This document shows, one piece after another, positions 52,466 through 61,745 of a DNA stretch of 64,000 nt. The translations under genes and the position numbers were made by a program. Every line of letters begins with the position of its first letter. Position 1 is the first letter of the stretch. The stretch spans positions 124,001-188,000 of the forward strand of contig NZ_QARE02000003.1 in the NCBI RefSeq assembly GCF_003052515.2, given 5' to 3'. This DNA comes from Pseudomonas sp. RIT409 (GTDB lineage Bacteria; Pseudomonadota; Gammaproteobacteria; Pseudomonadales; Pseudomonadaceae). The notes beneath the pieces are model-generated. The model ran no database searches, had not been told where the DNA came from, and saw nothing but the letters and a program-made list of their open reading frames with translations.

Positions 52466-53749
52466 TCAAATCAGGGCTTTAAGCACGCCCTCAATGACGT
52501 CAAGGGAGTCATCGAGTATCTCCCGAGTGTGCGCGGTCGACATGTACAGACGCTTGAGCTGCATCGGCTGGAAGATGTGACGGTTTTCGATCAGGCGCTG
52601 ACGAAATATCACGTCGCGCGCATCGTCATTGCGCAACAGATCGGTGTATTGATGGTACGGCCCTTCGAAGAAATACAGCAGCCAGGCCGACCCGTAACCG
52701 GCGCTTTGAGCCGGGATGCCCAGGCGCTGAACGATGGCGTTCAGTTGCGCGCGCATGTAGTCGCCCAACTCAAACAGCTTCTCGTACGTGCCGGGGCGCG
52801 CCAGTTCTTCGAGGGTGGCCTGCACCGCCGCCAAGGTCGAAGGCGTGCCATTGCAGGTGCCCCCCATGAAAACGCCCTTGGGACCGGTCAAACCGATCAA
52901 GTACATCAGCTCACGCTTCCCAGCAATGAAACCCACGGGATAGCCGGACGAGGCAGCCTTCCCGAACGTGGCCAAATCCGGCGTAACGCCGACGATCGAC
53001 TGATAGCCACCCAGCGCGTGCCTGAAACCGGTGATCACCTCATCGAAGATCAGCACCACGCCATGGTCGCGTGTCAGACTGCGCAGGTCTTTAAGAAAAG
53101 CGTCTGTCGCCGCCACCGCACCCATGTTATGCGCGATAGGTTCGACGATAATGGCCGCCACGTCCCCCGGATGCGCTTTGAGGTACTGCTCGACCGCATC
53201 GGCATCGTTGTACGGAAGGACGGCGGTGTATTCGGCGGCAGCATGGAGGATGCCGTCGGACATCGGATCGAACTGACCAATCCGGTCTCTGGCGGTCTGG
53301 CCGTTCATGGCGACGTAATCGTGCCACCCATGGTACCCACCCTGGAATTTGATGATCCGTTTGCGCCCCGTGGCCGCACGGGCAAGCCGCAGCGCGTGAT
53401 AGGTCGCCTCCGAGCCGCTGTTGCAGAACGCAATCTGCTCGGCGCAGGGGATGTAACCGACCAGCGCCTCGGCCACTTCGACTTCCAGGTTAGTGATGCC
53501 TGCCCCCATCAAGTCGATGCGCTGCGCGACCTCGAAGACTCGATCACGGATTGCCGGGTGCCCGTGGCCCAGAACATGGGCGCCAAATCCACAGTGAAAG
53601 TCCGTATGGCGATGACCGTCGGCGTCGTAGAGATACGCCCCTTCTGCGCGCACAAACGCATAGGGTTGTCCAAGCTTTCGGCTAGGACTCAAATGACCAC
53701 CCGGCAGGACTTTTTCGGCACGGGCATACCACGCTTGATTAGCCGACAT
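52466..53749 (-). CDS. Class III aminotransferase, glutamate-1-semialdehyde aminomutase-like
   Basis: A 427-residue PLP enzyme of the GSA-aminomutase branch. PLP contacts are NSGSEATYHALRLARAATG and FQGGYHGWHDY; the Asp is in VLIFDEVITGFR and the Schiff-base Lys in LATFGKAASSGYPVGFIAGK. The usual HemL context is absent, so it more likely transaminates a catabolic or biosynthetic keto compound. ATG 53749 overlaps the end of the transketolase C-subunit gene by 11 bp, showing coupling. It is the last gene of the minus-strand transketolase operon. Confidence 0.88.
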   Translation of the reverse strand: MSANQAWYARAEKVLPGGHLSPSRKLGQPYAFVRAEGAYLYDADGHRHTDFHCGFGAHVLGHGHPAIRDRVFEVAQRIDLMGAGITNLEVEVAEALVGYIPCAEQIAFCNSGSEATYHALRLARAATGRKRIIKFQGGYHGWHDYVAMNGQTARDRIGQFDPMSDGILHAAAEYTAVLPYNDADAVEQYLKAHPGDVAAIIVEPIAHNMGAVAATDAFLKDLRSLTRDHGVVLIFDEVITGFRHALGGYQSIVGVTPDLATFGKAASSGYPVGFIAGKRELMYLIGLTGPKGVFMGGTCNGTPSTLAAVQATLEELARPGTYEKLFELGDYMRAQLNAIVQRLGIPAQSAGYGSAWLLYFFEGPYHQYTDLLRNDDARDVIFRQRLIENRHIFQPMQLKRLYMSTAHTREILDDSLDVIEGVLKALI

Positions 53750-54749
53750 GGCGCTGCTCCTTGCCAGAAACGTTGGCCAACGCGTCGCGGGTGACCGCTT
53801 CGATCCCCGCCGCGTCCAGCCGGTAATGCCGATAGAGATGCGTAGGCGGCGCGATGAGGCCGTACTCGTCATAAATGCCATGGCGAACCAACCGAACGCC
53901 GGCGCCCTCATCGGCCAGCACTTCGGCCACCGCGCCCCCAAGCCCGCCAAGGACGTTGTGTTCTTCAACGGTGATCAGCAGGTTGGTCCCGGCGGCAGCG
54001 TTCAGGATCGCCTCGCGATCAATGGGCTTGAGGGTGTGCATGTCGATCACGCCAACGGCAAGACTGCTTTCGGTCAGTGCTTTGGCGGCTTCCAGTGTCG
54101 GGTGCAGCATGCTGCCCGTGGCAATCAGCGTCACGTCGCGACCCACAGCATGCACGACGGCCTTGCCATATTCGAAGGTGACGTCATCCTGGTAAACAGC
54201 CGGTTCCTGCCCTCGTCCGATGCGGAAATAAATCGGTTGAGGATGGTGAATCGAGGCACGAATGGCTGCGGCCAGTTGTGGACCGTCTGCCGGAGCAACT
54301 ACCGTGAGATCGGCGATGCTGCGCATTATCGCGATGTCTTCAGTGGCGTGGTGCGAGGTGCCATAAAAGCCGAGGCTGATGCCTGTGTGGTGGCCGATCA
54401 GGCGTACCGGCAAGGCCGAATAGGCCACGTCCATACGGATCTGCTCACAGCATAACAACGCGAGAAATGATGCGAAGGTGGCCACGAACGGCATGGTCCC
54501 GGTGGTGGCGATGCCGGCCGCAGCACTGACCATATTCTGCTCGGAGATGCCGAACTGAATGAATAGATCGGGGTGTTTCTCAGCGAAGCGGTTCAGTCCG
54601 TTGGAGTACTGCAAGTCGGCTGTGCCGACGGCGATAGGATGGCCGTCAGCGACCAGATCCAGCAACCCTTCCGATAGGTAATCCAGCCCAGGGTTGATCG
54701 CGTTCAACTGGCGGTACTGCCAGCTTTTCGGGTTGAGTGGCGCGCTCAT
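53739..54749 (-). CDS. Transketolase, C-terminal subunit
   Basis: A 336-residue pyrimidine-binding plus C-terminal domain of a split transketolase. FIQFGISEQNMVSAAAGIAT with the catalytic Glu, FLALLCCEQIRMDVAYSALP, HATEDIAIMRSI and VIDMHTLKPID are typical. With the N-terminal subunit it forms the TPP-dependent ketol-transferase. The start ATG 54749 overlaps the stop of the N-subunit gene by ATGA. A substrate other than the pentose phosphates is likely, as housekeeping transketolase is a single chain. Confidence 0.9.
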   Translation of the reverse strand: MSAPLNPKSWQYRQLNAINPGLDYLSEGLLDLVADGHPIAVGTADLQYSNGLNRFAEKHPDLFIQFGISEQNMVSAAAGIATTGTMPFVATFASFLALLCCEQIRMDVAYSALPVRLIGHHTGISLGFYGTSHHATEDIAIMRSIADLTVVAPADGPQLAAAIRASIHHPQPIYFRIGRGQEPAVYQDDVTFEYGKAVVHAVGRDVTLIATGSMLHPTLEAAKALTESSLAVGVIDMHTLKPIDREAILNAAAGTNLLITVEEHNVLGGLGGAVAEVLADEGAGVRLVRHGIYDEYGLIAPPTHLYRHYRLDAAGIEAVTRDALANVSGKEQRHVG

Positions 54750-55630
54750 TGAACACCTCCATTGGCTTTGATTTCTTCGATGACCAGCACTTCGTCTTCC
54801 GGCGCAAGCCAGCCCAGATGCCAGCCGGGTTCGGTTTGCATGTACTCCACACCCTTGCCCTTGGCGGTCAGGGCGATCACGCAGACCGGCCGTTCCCGCG
54901 CAGGCTCCGCCTTCAACTCCCGGAACAACGTCGCCACAGCGGCCACGTCATGGCCGTCCACTTCCCGAACGTCCCACCCGAAGGCTCGCCACTTGTCCGC
55001 CAGCGGTTCGATACCCACCACATCATCGACCTTGCCGTCGAGCTGATAGCCGTTGCGATCAACGATGGCGATCAGGTTGCCGGTCTTCTGATGCGCTGCC
55101 GCCAATGCCGCTTCCCAGACCTGCCCTTCTTGCATCTCGCCATCACCCAGCAGCACGTAGACGTCGAATGCATTGCCCCGCAAACGCCCGCCCAGCGCCA
55201 TGCCCAGACCGCCCGACAGTGCGTGCCCAATGGATCCTGAACTGAAATCCACTCCCGGCACTTTGCGCATGTCCGGGTGATCGCCCAGTGGGCTGCCCAA
55301 GCGTGTGTAGTCATCCAGCCAGGCCTTGTCGAAGAAATCCCAGTCGGCCAACAGCGGATAGAGGCCGACGGCCGCGTGGCCCTTGCCCATCAGAAAACGG
55401 TCGCGTCCAGGCCACTTCGGCTCGCCGCGTTTGAGGCGCATAGCGTCGTAGTACAGCGCGGAAAAAATCTCCGCACAGGAAAACACCGAGGTGTAGTGGC
55501 CGACCTTGGCGATGGAAATCAGCCGCACCGTCTCAAGGCGCACGAACATTGCGCGCTCTTTCAGACGAGCGATTTGCTCGGGCGTCAACGGCGTTACGGG
55601 ATCACGAACCGGGAGATTTGCAGCGGGCAT
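54746..55630 (-). CDS. Transketolase, N-terminal subunit
   Basis: A 294-residue TPP-binding half of a split transketolase. The diphosphate motif is LLGDGEMQEGQVWEAALAA (GDG...N-type) and IAIVDRNGYQLDG; the first His region is IAKVGHYTSVFSCAEIFSAL with KGHAAVGLYPLLA. It is first in the minus-strand operon with the C-subunit and the GSA-type aminotransferase. The divergent promoter carries two TATAAGTTATA elements that probably bind the GntR regulator. Confidence 0.9.
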   Translation of the reverse strand: MPAANLPVRDPVTPLTPEQIARLKERAMFVRLETVRLISIAKVGHYTSVFSCAEIFSALYYDAMRLKRGEPKWPGRDRFLMGKGHAAVGLYPLLADWDFFDKAWLDDYTRLGSPLGDHPDMRKVPGVDFSSGSIGHALSGGLGMALGGRLRGNAFDVYVLLGDGEMQEGQVWEAALAAAHQKTGNLIAIVDRNGYQLDGKVDDVVGIEPLADKWRAFGWDVREVDGHDVAAVATLFRELKAEPARERPVCVIALTAKGKGVEYMQTEPGWHLGWLAPEDEVLVIEEIKANGGVQ

Positions 55631-55685
55631 GAGGGCACTCCTGAGTGGGTTGATCGAGGCCTGATGCGGCCTTCTACTTACAACC

Positions 55686-55696
55686 TATAAGTTATA
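55686..55696. promoter_or_regulatory. Operator-like element TATAAGTTATA, copy 1
   Basis: Identical 11 bp occur at 55777-55787, with centres 91 bp apart. This copy is close to the transketolase start; the surrounding TTCTAC...GTAGAA bases are also inverted. It probably binds the GntR-family protein. Confidence 0.55.
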
Positions 55697-55776
55697 TTTT
55701 GTAGAATCAACCACCGGTGAGCTTTTTTATTTTTTCGCGCCGAGGGCTTGCATGACATAAGCTTCAGTGCCAATCA

Positions 55777-55787
55777 TATAAGTTATA
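55777..55787. promoter_or_regulatory. Operator-like element TATAAGTTATA, copy 2
   Basis: Second copy, 31 bp before the class III aminotransferase start, extended as ATATAAGTTATAAGT. One element near each divergent gene suggests a shared switch. Confidence 0.55.
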
Positions 55788-55817
55788 AGTGATCAGTAAT
55801 GCTCAACGAGGCTTTTC

Positions 55818-57209
55818 ATGATGCAGCAAACGACCCTTCCCCTAACCGAACTGGCCCGCACGGACGTGCGCTTCCATCTGCATTCGCAGACCAATCTGCG
55901 GGCGCATCAACAACACGGCCCGCTGGTGATCGAGCGAGGGTCAGGGATTTACGTGACTGACGAACACGGCCGCGACTACATCGAAGGTATGTCGGGGTTG
56001 TGGTGCGCAGGGCTTGGATTTTCCAATCCTCGGCTGGTGCAGGCGGCGCAACGCCAGATGGCCGTGCTGCCCTACTACCACACGTTCAACCACCGGGTGC
56101 CGAACGTGGTCGCACAATTGGCCGAACGCATCGCCAGTCTCGTGCCGCTCGAACAACCGAAGATTTTCTTTGCCTGCTCAGGATCGGAAGCCAACGATTC
56201 CATGATCAAGCTCGCCTGGGCGTACCATCGGACTCGCGGCAATGGCAGCAAGCGCAAGGTCATTGCTCATCAGAAAGGCTTCCACGGTTCGACGGTGATG
56301 GGCGCCAACCTGTCGGGGTTGCCGAACATGCACGCGGCTTTCGGCTTGCCGCTGGAAAACAGCGTCCTGCACGTGCAGTGCCCGCACTTCTACCGCTACG
56401 GCACTGAGGGCGAAAGTGAGGCGCAGTTCACCGAGCGCCTGTTGCGGGAACTGGAGCGACGCATCGAAACGGAAGGCGCCGACACCATCGCCGCGTTCAT
56501 CTCGGAACCGGTGATGGGTGCCGGTGGCGTGATTGTCCCTCCTGCGGGCTACTTCGCAGGCGTTCAGGCGCTGCTGAAGAAGCACGACATTCTATTCCTG
56601 GCCGACGAAATCATCTGCGGGTTTGGCCGCACCGGTCGCTGGTTCGGTCATCAGACCCTAGGCTTTTCGCCGGACATGATGGCGTGCGCCAAGAGCCTGT
56701 CATCGGGTTATCAACCCATCTCGTGCGTGGTGGTCGCGGGGAATGTCTATCAGACCATTGAAGAGCAGAGTCAGCAATTGGGTGGTTTCGGCCACGGCTT
56801 TACCTACTCGGGCCATCCAGTGGCCGCCGCAGTGGCACTAGAAACCCTGACCATCTACCAGGAAATGCGTTTGCCTGAACGCACCGAGGAGCTGGGCCGC
56901 CTGCTGCATCAGCAACTGGAACCGCTGCTGGCACACCCGCTAATCGGCGAACTGCGCGGCATCGGCCTGGTAGCCGGGCTGGAACTGGTCGCGGACAAAA
57001 CGACCCGTGCGTCCTTTCCGGCGCACATCGGCATCGGCGCCCAAGTCGAGCGGGCGGCCCGCGAACAAGGCCTGATCGTACGCAACATGGGGGACTCCAT
57101 CGCCCTAGCGCCGCCCTTCATAATCACCGCCGACGAGATAGCCGAGCTTGTCGCCCGCCTGGCGCGTGCACTGGATGTCGTCGCTGTGGCCAACGGGCTG
57201 TCACTGTGA
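55818..57209 (+). CDS. Class III omega-aminotransferase
   Basis: A 463-residue PLP aminotransferase of the beta-alanine/putrescine:pyruvate group. Motifs are EGMSGLWCAGLGFSNPRLVQ, FACSGSEANDSMIKLAW, KGFHGSTVMGANLSG, the Asp in FLADEIICGFGRTGRW, and the Lys in MACAKSLSSGYQPISCVVV. It removes the amino group of an omega-amino acid or amine. GAGG stands 6 nt before ATG 55818. It leads the plus-strand operon with the ABC importer, starting 187 bp from the divergent transketolase gene. Confidence 0.9.
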   Translation: MMQQTTLPLTELARTDVRFHLHSQTNLRAHQQHGPLVIERGSGIYVTDEHGRDYIEGMSGLWCAGLGFSNPRLVQAAQRQMAVLPYYHTFNHRVPNVVAQLAERIASLVPLEQPKIFFACSGSEANDSMIKLAWAYHRTRGNGSKRKVIAHQKGFHGSTVMGANLSGLPNMHAAFGLPLENSVLHVQCPHFYRYGTEGESEAQFTERLLRELERRIETEGADTIAAFISEPVMGAGGVIVPPAGYFAGVQALLKKHDILFLADEIICGFGRTGRWFGHQTLGFSPDMMACAKSLSSGYQPISCVVVAGNVYQTIEEQSQQLGGFGHGFTYSGHPVAAAVALETLTIYQEMRLPERTEELGRLLHQQLEPLLAHPLIGELRGIGLVAGLELVADKTTRASFPAHIGIGAQVERAAREQGLIVRNMGDSIALAPPFIITADEIAELVARLARALDVVAVANGLSL

Positions 57210-58315
57210 TGAACGCCAAAGCCGCTGTCCCTCAAACCACCCTGCCCTTGATCGAATTCAACGGAGTTCAGAAAAGCTATGACGGTAAGACGCTGGTCAT
57301 CAAGGATCTGAATCTGGGCATCAGCCGGGGCGAATTCCTGACCCTGCTCGGCGCTTCGGGCTCCGGCAAAACCACAACGCTGATGATGCTCGCCGGTTTC
57401 GAAACTCCGACCCGGGGCGAGATTCTCATGGGTGGCACACCGATCCAGAAAAAACCGGCTCATCAGCGAGGCATGGGCATGGTGTTCCAGAACTACGCGC
57501 TGTTCCCGCACATGAGTGTCGAGGAAAACCTCGCCTACCCCCTGAAAATGCGCGGCCTCAATCGCACAGATCTACAGGCCAAGGTCAAGCGCGCCATCGA
57601 CATGGTGCAGCTGCATGGCATGCAGCAACGGCGCATCACCGAGCTTTCCGGTGGCCAGCAGCAGCGCGTGGCCCTGGCCAGGGCGATGGTCTTTGAGCCG
57701 GAAATCATCTTGATGGACGAGCCCTTGGGCGCACTGGACAAAAACCTGCGCGAGCACATGCAGTACGAGATCAAGCAACTGCACAAATCTCTGGGCGTGA
57801 CCATCGTCTACGTCACCCACGACCAGAGCGAGGCGCTGACGATGTCGGATCGGGTTGCCGTGTTCCATCAAGGCGACATCGCCCAGATCGGCTCGACCAC
57901 GGCGCTCTACGAGCACCCGGAAAACGCCTACGTCGCCAACTTCATCGGCGAGAACAACGTGTTAATCGGCGCCGCCCGGCATCGCGACGAACAAACCTGT
58001 GAAGTAATCCTAGAAAACGGGCTACAGGTCACAGGCTCCGCCAGAGCCCTCAAGGGCCTGCGACCTGAACGGGTCGAACTGGTCATCCGCCCTGAGAACA
58101 TTCGCTTGGGTCCGATGGCAAGCATGCCTTGGCAGGCGACGGTGGCCGATACAGTCTACCTGGGCGACCACCTGCGGGTGCATCTGCGCCTGAGCAACCA
58201 GCAAGCGCTGATTGTGAAAGTGCCCAACAACGCCCTCTTCAAACAACTGCGACCCGGCCAGATGACCGGCTTTGACTGGAGTACCGACGACGCCCATCTA
58301 TTCGAATTGAGCTGA
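57209..58315 (+). CDS. ABC transporter ATP-binding protein, polyamine type (PotA-like)
   Basis: A 368-residue ABC ATPase. Walker A is LLGASGSGKTTTLMMLAGFE, the Q-loop VFQNYALFPHMSV, the signature TELSGGQQQRVALARAM, Walker B ILMDEPLGALDK and the switch His YVTHDQSEALTMSD. A C-terminal TOBE domain (about 280-360) matches the PotA/FbpC group. Its ATG 57209 overlaps the aminotransferase stop (TGATG). It powers the importer with the two permeases downstream. Confidence 0.92.
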   Translation: MNAKAAVPQTTLPLIEFNGVQKSYDGKTLVIKDLNLGISRGEFLTLLGASGSGKTTTLMMLAGFETPTRGEILMGGTPIQKKPAHQRGMGMVFQNYALFPHMSVEENLAYPLKMRGLNRTDLQAKVKRAIDMVQLHGMQQRRITELSGGQQQRVALARAMVFEPEIILMDEPLGALDKNLREHMQYEIKQLHKSLGVTIVYVTHDQSEALTMSDRVAVFHQGDIAQIGSTTALYEHPENAYVANFIGENNVLIGAARHRDEQTCEVILENGLQVTGSARALKGLRPERVELVIRPENIRLGPMASMPWQATVADTVYLGDHLRVHLRLSNQQALIVKVPNNALFKQLRPGQMTGFDWSTDDAHLFELS

Positions 58316-58465
58316 TCCACCGCTACACCGATAACGATAAGTCTCGACAACAATAACGATCCGAGAGGCAACCATGCACACCATCCCTGACACCGTTTAG
58401 TTCGTCACTGCCCGTTTGTGAGCCTTGTCTTCCATTTACATCCTCAAACAGCAGGAGGGACAAAC

Positions 58466-59518
58466 ATGTCCTCTATATTCCGTCGCACCGCACTGGTCTG
58501 TTCGATTTGCGCCGCCACCTTATTCACCAGCCACGCCGTACAGGCCCGAGACCTGACCGCCGTCGGCTTCGGTGGCGCCACTCAGGAAGCGTTCGATAAG
58601 GCCTACTTCAAACCTTATGCAGCACAGAGCGGCAAACCCGTTGTGCAAGACACGTACGACGGCGGCATCGCCAAACAGAAAGCCATGGTCCAGGCCGGCA
58701 ACCCTACGTGGGACGTGGTGCAGATGGACGAAAACGAAATGGCCCTGGCCTGCGAGCAAGGGCTGTTGGAACCCTTGGACCACAGCAAGCTGAGCAACGC
58801 CGCCGACATCCCCACGGACAAATTCGCGCCGTGCGGCGTCGGCGCAATTGTCTGGTCGGAAGTCATGACCTACGACAGTAAAAAGTTCGCCAGCGACGGC
58901 CCCAAAACCTGGGCCGATTTCTGGAACGTCAAGAAATGGCCAGGCAAGCGTGGCCTGCGCAAACAAGCGCGCATGACCCTGGAAATCGCCCTCATGGCGG
59001 ACGGCGTCAAACCTGCCGATGTCTACACGGTACTGTCGACCAAGGCCGGGCAGGATCGCGCCTTCGCAAAGCTCGACGAGATCAAACCCTACATCCAATG
59101 GTGGGAAACCGGCGCACAACCCCTTGAATGGCTGTCGTCAGGCAGCGTTGCGGTCACGGCCGCCTATAACGGTCGGATCGCCATCGCCAATCAGCAAGGC
59201 GGACACTTCCCCCTGATCTGGAACCAGCAGCTCTACAGCATGGATTACTGGACGATCATCAAGGGCACGCCAAACCTCGCAGACAGCTACGCCCTGCTCG
59301 ACTACATGGTCAGCCCCAAAGCCCAGATCGCCTTCGCTCAAGCGATCCCCTACGGCATCGTCAACGCCAAAGCCCAGGCTGCACTGGACAAGCAGACGCT
59401 GAGCAATCTGCCCACAGCCCCCGCGAACCTGGAAAACGCCCTGTTGCTCGACACGCCGTTCTGGGTCAACTACGAGGAAGACCTGATGGCGCGCTTCACC
59501 AATTGGGCGGCGAAGTAA
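58466..59518 (+). CDS. Periplasmic substrate-binding protein, PotD-like
   Basis: A 350-residue binding protein. The signal peptide spans residues 1-26 or so (RTALVCSICAATLFTSHAVQA) before RDLTAVGFGGATQEAFDKAY. The mature part resembles spermidine/putrescine-binding proteins: DTYDGGIAKQKAMVQAGNPT, WDVVQMDENEMALACEQGLL, VAVTAAYNGRIAIANQQGGH. The ligand is likely a polyamine or an amino-group-bearing molecule. ATG 58466 has GGAGGG upstream. A 150 bp gap after the ATPase gene may hold its own promoter. Confidence 0.9.
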   Translation: MSSIFRRTALVCSICAATLFTSHAVQARDLTAVGFGGATQEAFDKAYFKPYAAQSGKPVVQDTYDGGIAKQKAMVQAGNPTWDVVQMDENEMALACEQGLLEPLDHSKLSNAADIPTDKFAPCGVGAIVWSEVMTYDSKKFASDGPKTWADFWNVKKWPGKRGLRKQARMTLEIALMADGVKPADVYTVLSTKAGQDRAFAKLDEIKPYIQWWETGAQPLEWLSSGSVAVTAAYNGRIAIANQQGGHFPLIWNQQLYSMDYWTIIKGTPNLADSYALLDYMVSPKAQIAFAQAIPYGIVNAKAQAALDKQTLSNLPTAPANLENALLLDTPFWVNYEEDLMARFTNWAAK

Positions 59519-59589
59519 GCCCGTCCTTTGCTTGAATGGCGGCTTCGTTCAACCGAAGCCGCTGCCTTCGAATTCCGAGGTCAGTCGAT

Positions 59590-60843
59590 ATGTCCGCCCC
59601 TGCGCTGGAATCACTTGCAAGCGCCCACCTGAAATCGAGTCGACAAAAGCGGCTCGTCTCAGTGGCGTTGCTGTTGCCCCTGTTGATCTACACCGCCATC
59701 TTCTTCGTTCTCCCCATCGGCATGATGCTGTATCGCGCGGTCAGCAATCCGGAGCTGGTGCAAGCTTTCCCCCGCACCGTTCAGGCACTGGAACAACAAA
59801 CGCGCAGCGAGAGTTCCAGCCTGCCGAGTGATGCCGTGTTCGAGGCCATCGAACAGGACTTCATGCACGTCGAAAATCTGGGTGTCATAGGTGAAGCCGC
59901 ACGGCGTATGAACTACGAAAACAGCGGCTACCGCTTCCTCATCACCGCCACCGCTCGCCGCTACAAGTGGCCCGCCAATCAGCAACCGGTCAGCGGTGAA
60001 TCACCCCGCGCGCGTCTAACTGCCATCGACCCTCGCTGGTCTACGCCTGAGCTATGGGAAGCGTTTGAGCGCGCATCACCGGCCTACACCTCCTATTACC
60101 TGCTCACCGCCCTGGACCTAGAGCGTACTACGCAGGGTATCCAGCGCGTCGCCCCAGACAAACGCGTATATCTGGACCTCACCTTTAAAACGTTGAAGAT
60201 CGCGTTTGTCGTTTCGGTCCTATGTCTGCTGCTGGGTTTTCCTTTCGCCGTCCTGTTGGTTAAGGCGTCCCGACCGTTTCAGATGCTGCTGCTCCTGGCG
60301 GTGATGCTGCCCTTCTGGACGTCCCTGCTGGCCCGGACCACCGCCTGGATCGTGGTGCTACAGGAGAAAGGCATCGTCAATACGCTGCTGCTGAAACTGG
60401 GACTGATCAACCAACCGCTGCCTATGATCTTCGATGCGCTGGGGGTTTACATCGTGATGGTGCACATCCTGCTGCCCTTCACTGTGCTGCCGCTTTACAG
60501 CGTGATGAAAGGTATTCCGGCCCACTACATGCGCGCGTCGGGATCGCTAGGCGCGCATCCGATTCGCGGGTTCTTGCACGTCTACTTGCCAATGACTCTC
60601 ACTGGCATCGGTTCCGGTACGCTGCTGACCTTCATCGTCGCGGCCGGCTACTACGTCACCCCTACCCTGGTCGGTAGTGCACGGGAACAGATGCTCGGTT
60701 ATTTCATCGCCTTCTACACCAAAACCACCGTCAACTGGGGCATGGCTTCGGCCCTCGGACTGGTGCTGATTCTCTGCGTCATGGCGATCTATCTGGTCGC
60801 TGCACGATTGGTTGGCATCCGCCAGATCGCCGGCCTCAAGTAA
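59590..60843 (+). CDS. ABC transporter permease, PotB-like
   Basis: A 417-residue permease with six or more membrane helices. An extra ~140-residue periplasmic-type insertion follows helix 1 (FPRTVQALEQQTRSESSS, RYKWPANQQPVSGESP). The core has LLLLAVMLPFWTSLLARTTA and the EAA loop RASGSLGAHPIRGFLHVYLPM. It forms the channel of the importer with the next permease. ATG 59590 has GAGG upstream. Confidence 0.9.
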   Translation: MSAPALESLASAHLKSSRQKRLVSVALLLPLLIYTAIFFVLPIGMMLYRAVSNPELVQAFPRTVQALEQQTRSESSSLPSDAVFEAIEQDFMHVENLGVIGEAARRMNYENSGYRFLITATARRYKWPANQQPVSGESPRARLTAIDPRWSTPELWEAFERASPAYTSYYLLTALDLERTTQGIQRVAPDKRVYLDLTFKTLKIAFVVSVLCLLLGFPFAVLLVKASRPFQMLLLLAVMLPFWTSLLARTTAWIVVLQEKGIVNTLLLKLGLINQPLPMIFDALGVYIVMVHILLPFTVLPLYSVMKGIPAHYMRASGSLGAHPIRGFLHVYLPMTLTGIGSGTLLTFIVAAGYYVTPTLVGSAREQMLGYFIAFYTKTTVNWGMASALGLVLILCVMAIYLVAARLVGIRQIAGLK

Positions 60844-60856
60844 ACGGGAACCTGCC

Positions 60857-61675
60857 ATGAACCATTTCACCTTGTGTTTCATCAGCCGCAATCTGCTGCG
60901 TCTGTTTGGCATCGTCATGATCGTCTTCATGATCATGCCCTTGCTGGCTGTGGTGCCGATCTCGTTCAGCAGCGGCACCTTTCTGTCCTATCCGTTGCCA
61001 GGGTTATCCCTGCGTTGGTACGAGAAGGTTTTCAGCGCCGGCCCCTGGCTCCAAGCCTTGCGCAACAGCTTGCTGGTGGGCTGCGCTTCGACACTGCTGG
61101 CGACCTTGCTAGGCACCCTGACGGCACTGGCATTCGCCCGGCGCAACTTGCCAGGGGCAACCAGCGTGTTGGCGCTGTTGATTTCACCGATGATCATCCC
61201 GCCAGTGATTTCCGGCTTGGGCATGTATTTTCTGTTCGGCCAATTGGGGCTGACAGGCACCCTGACCGGGATGATTCTGGCCCACACCGTATTGGCGACA
61301 CCGTTCGTCCTGATCAACGTCGCTGCCAGCCTGCAGGGTCTGGACATGAGCCTGCTGAAGGCCGCGGCAATGTCGGGGGCATCGCCACTGCGTGCGTTCA
61401 TCAATATCGCACTGCCGATCATTGCACCCGGCGTCATCTCCGGGGCGCTGTTTGCCTTCATGACATCGTTCGATGAAATCGTCGTCGTGCTGTTTATCGG
61501 CGGCCCCGGCCAGCGCACCCTGCCCCGGCAGATGTTCGACGGCATTCGTGACACCATCGATCCGTCGATAGTCGCAATGTCATCGTTCCTGCTGGTGGTA
61601 GGTCTCGCAGGACTCTTGACCACGACGTGGCTCTCATTACGTTCAAGCAAAAACTCGACTCAATCAGGCGCATGA
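60857..61675 (+). CDS. ABC transporter permease, PotC-like
   Basis: A 272-residue inner-membrane permease with six helices. ALRNSLLVGCASTLLATLLG, ALAFARRNLP and VLALLISPMIIPPVISGLG are typical, and the EAA loop AAAMSGASPLRAFINIALPI couples to the ATPase. It follows the PotB-like gene by 13 bp. A 21-base match to its membrane segment occurs in debris at 17226-17567. Confidence 0.9.
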   Translation: MNHFTLCFISRNLLRLFGIVMIVFMIMPLLAVVPISFSSGTFLSYPLPGLSLRWYEKVFSAGPWLQALRNSLLVGCASTLLATLLGTLTALAFARRNLPGATSVLALLISPMIIPPVISGLGMYFLFGQLGLTGTLTGMILAHTVLATPFVLINVAASLQGLDMSLLKAAAMSGASPLRAFINIALPIIAPGVISGALFAFMTSFDEIVVVLFIGGPGQRTLPRQMFDGIRDTIDPSIVAMSSFLLVVGLAGLLTTTWLSLRSSKNSTQSGA

Positions 61676-61745
61676 GATTCAGCTTCATACCTTCTTTGCA
61701 GTGAAAAGTCCGACATGAGTCGGCCATACCATCAGGAGCAACACC

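Noticed and set aside
52529..53794. 421-codon plus-strand frame opposite the GSA-type aminotransferase
   Set aside because: Mirror of high-GC codon use in the real gene; composition rich in His/Arg/Gln with no domain.
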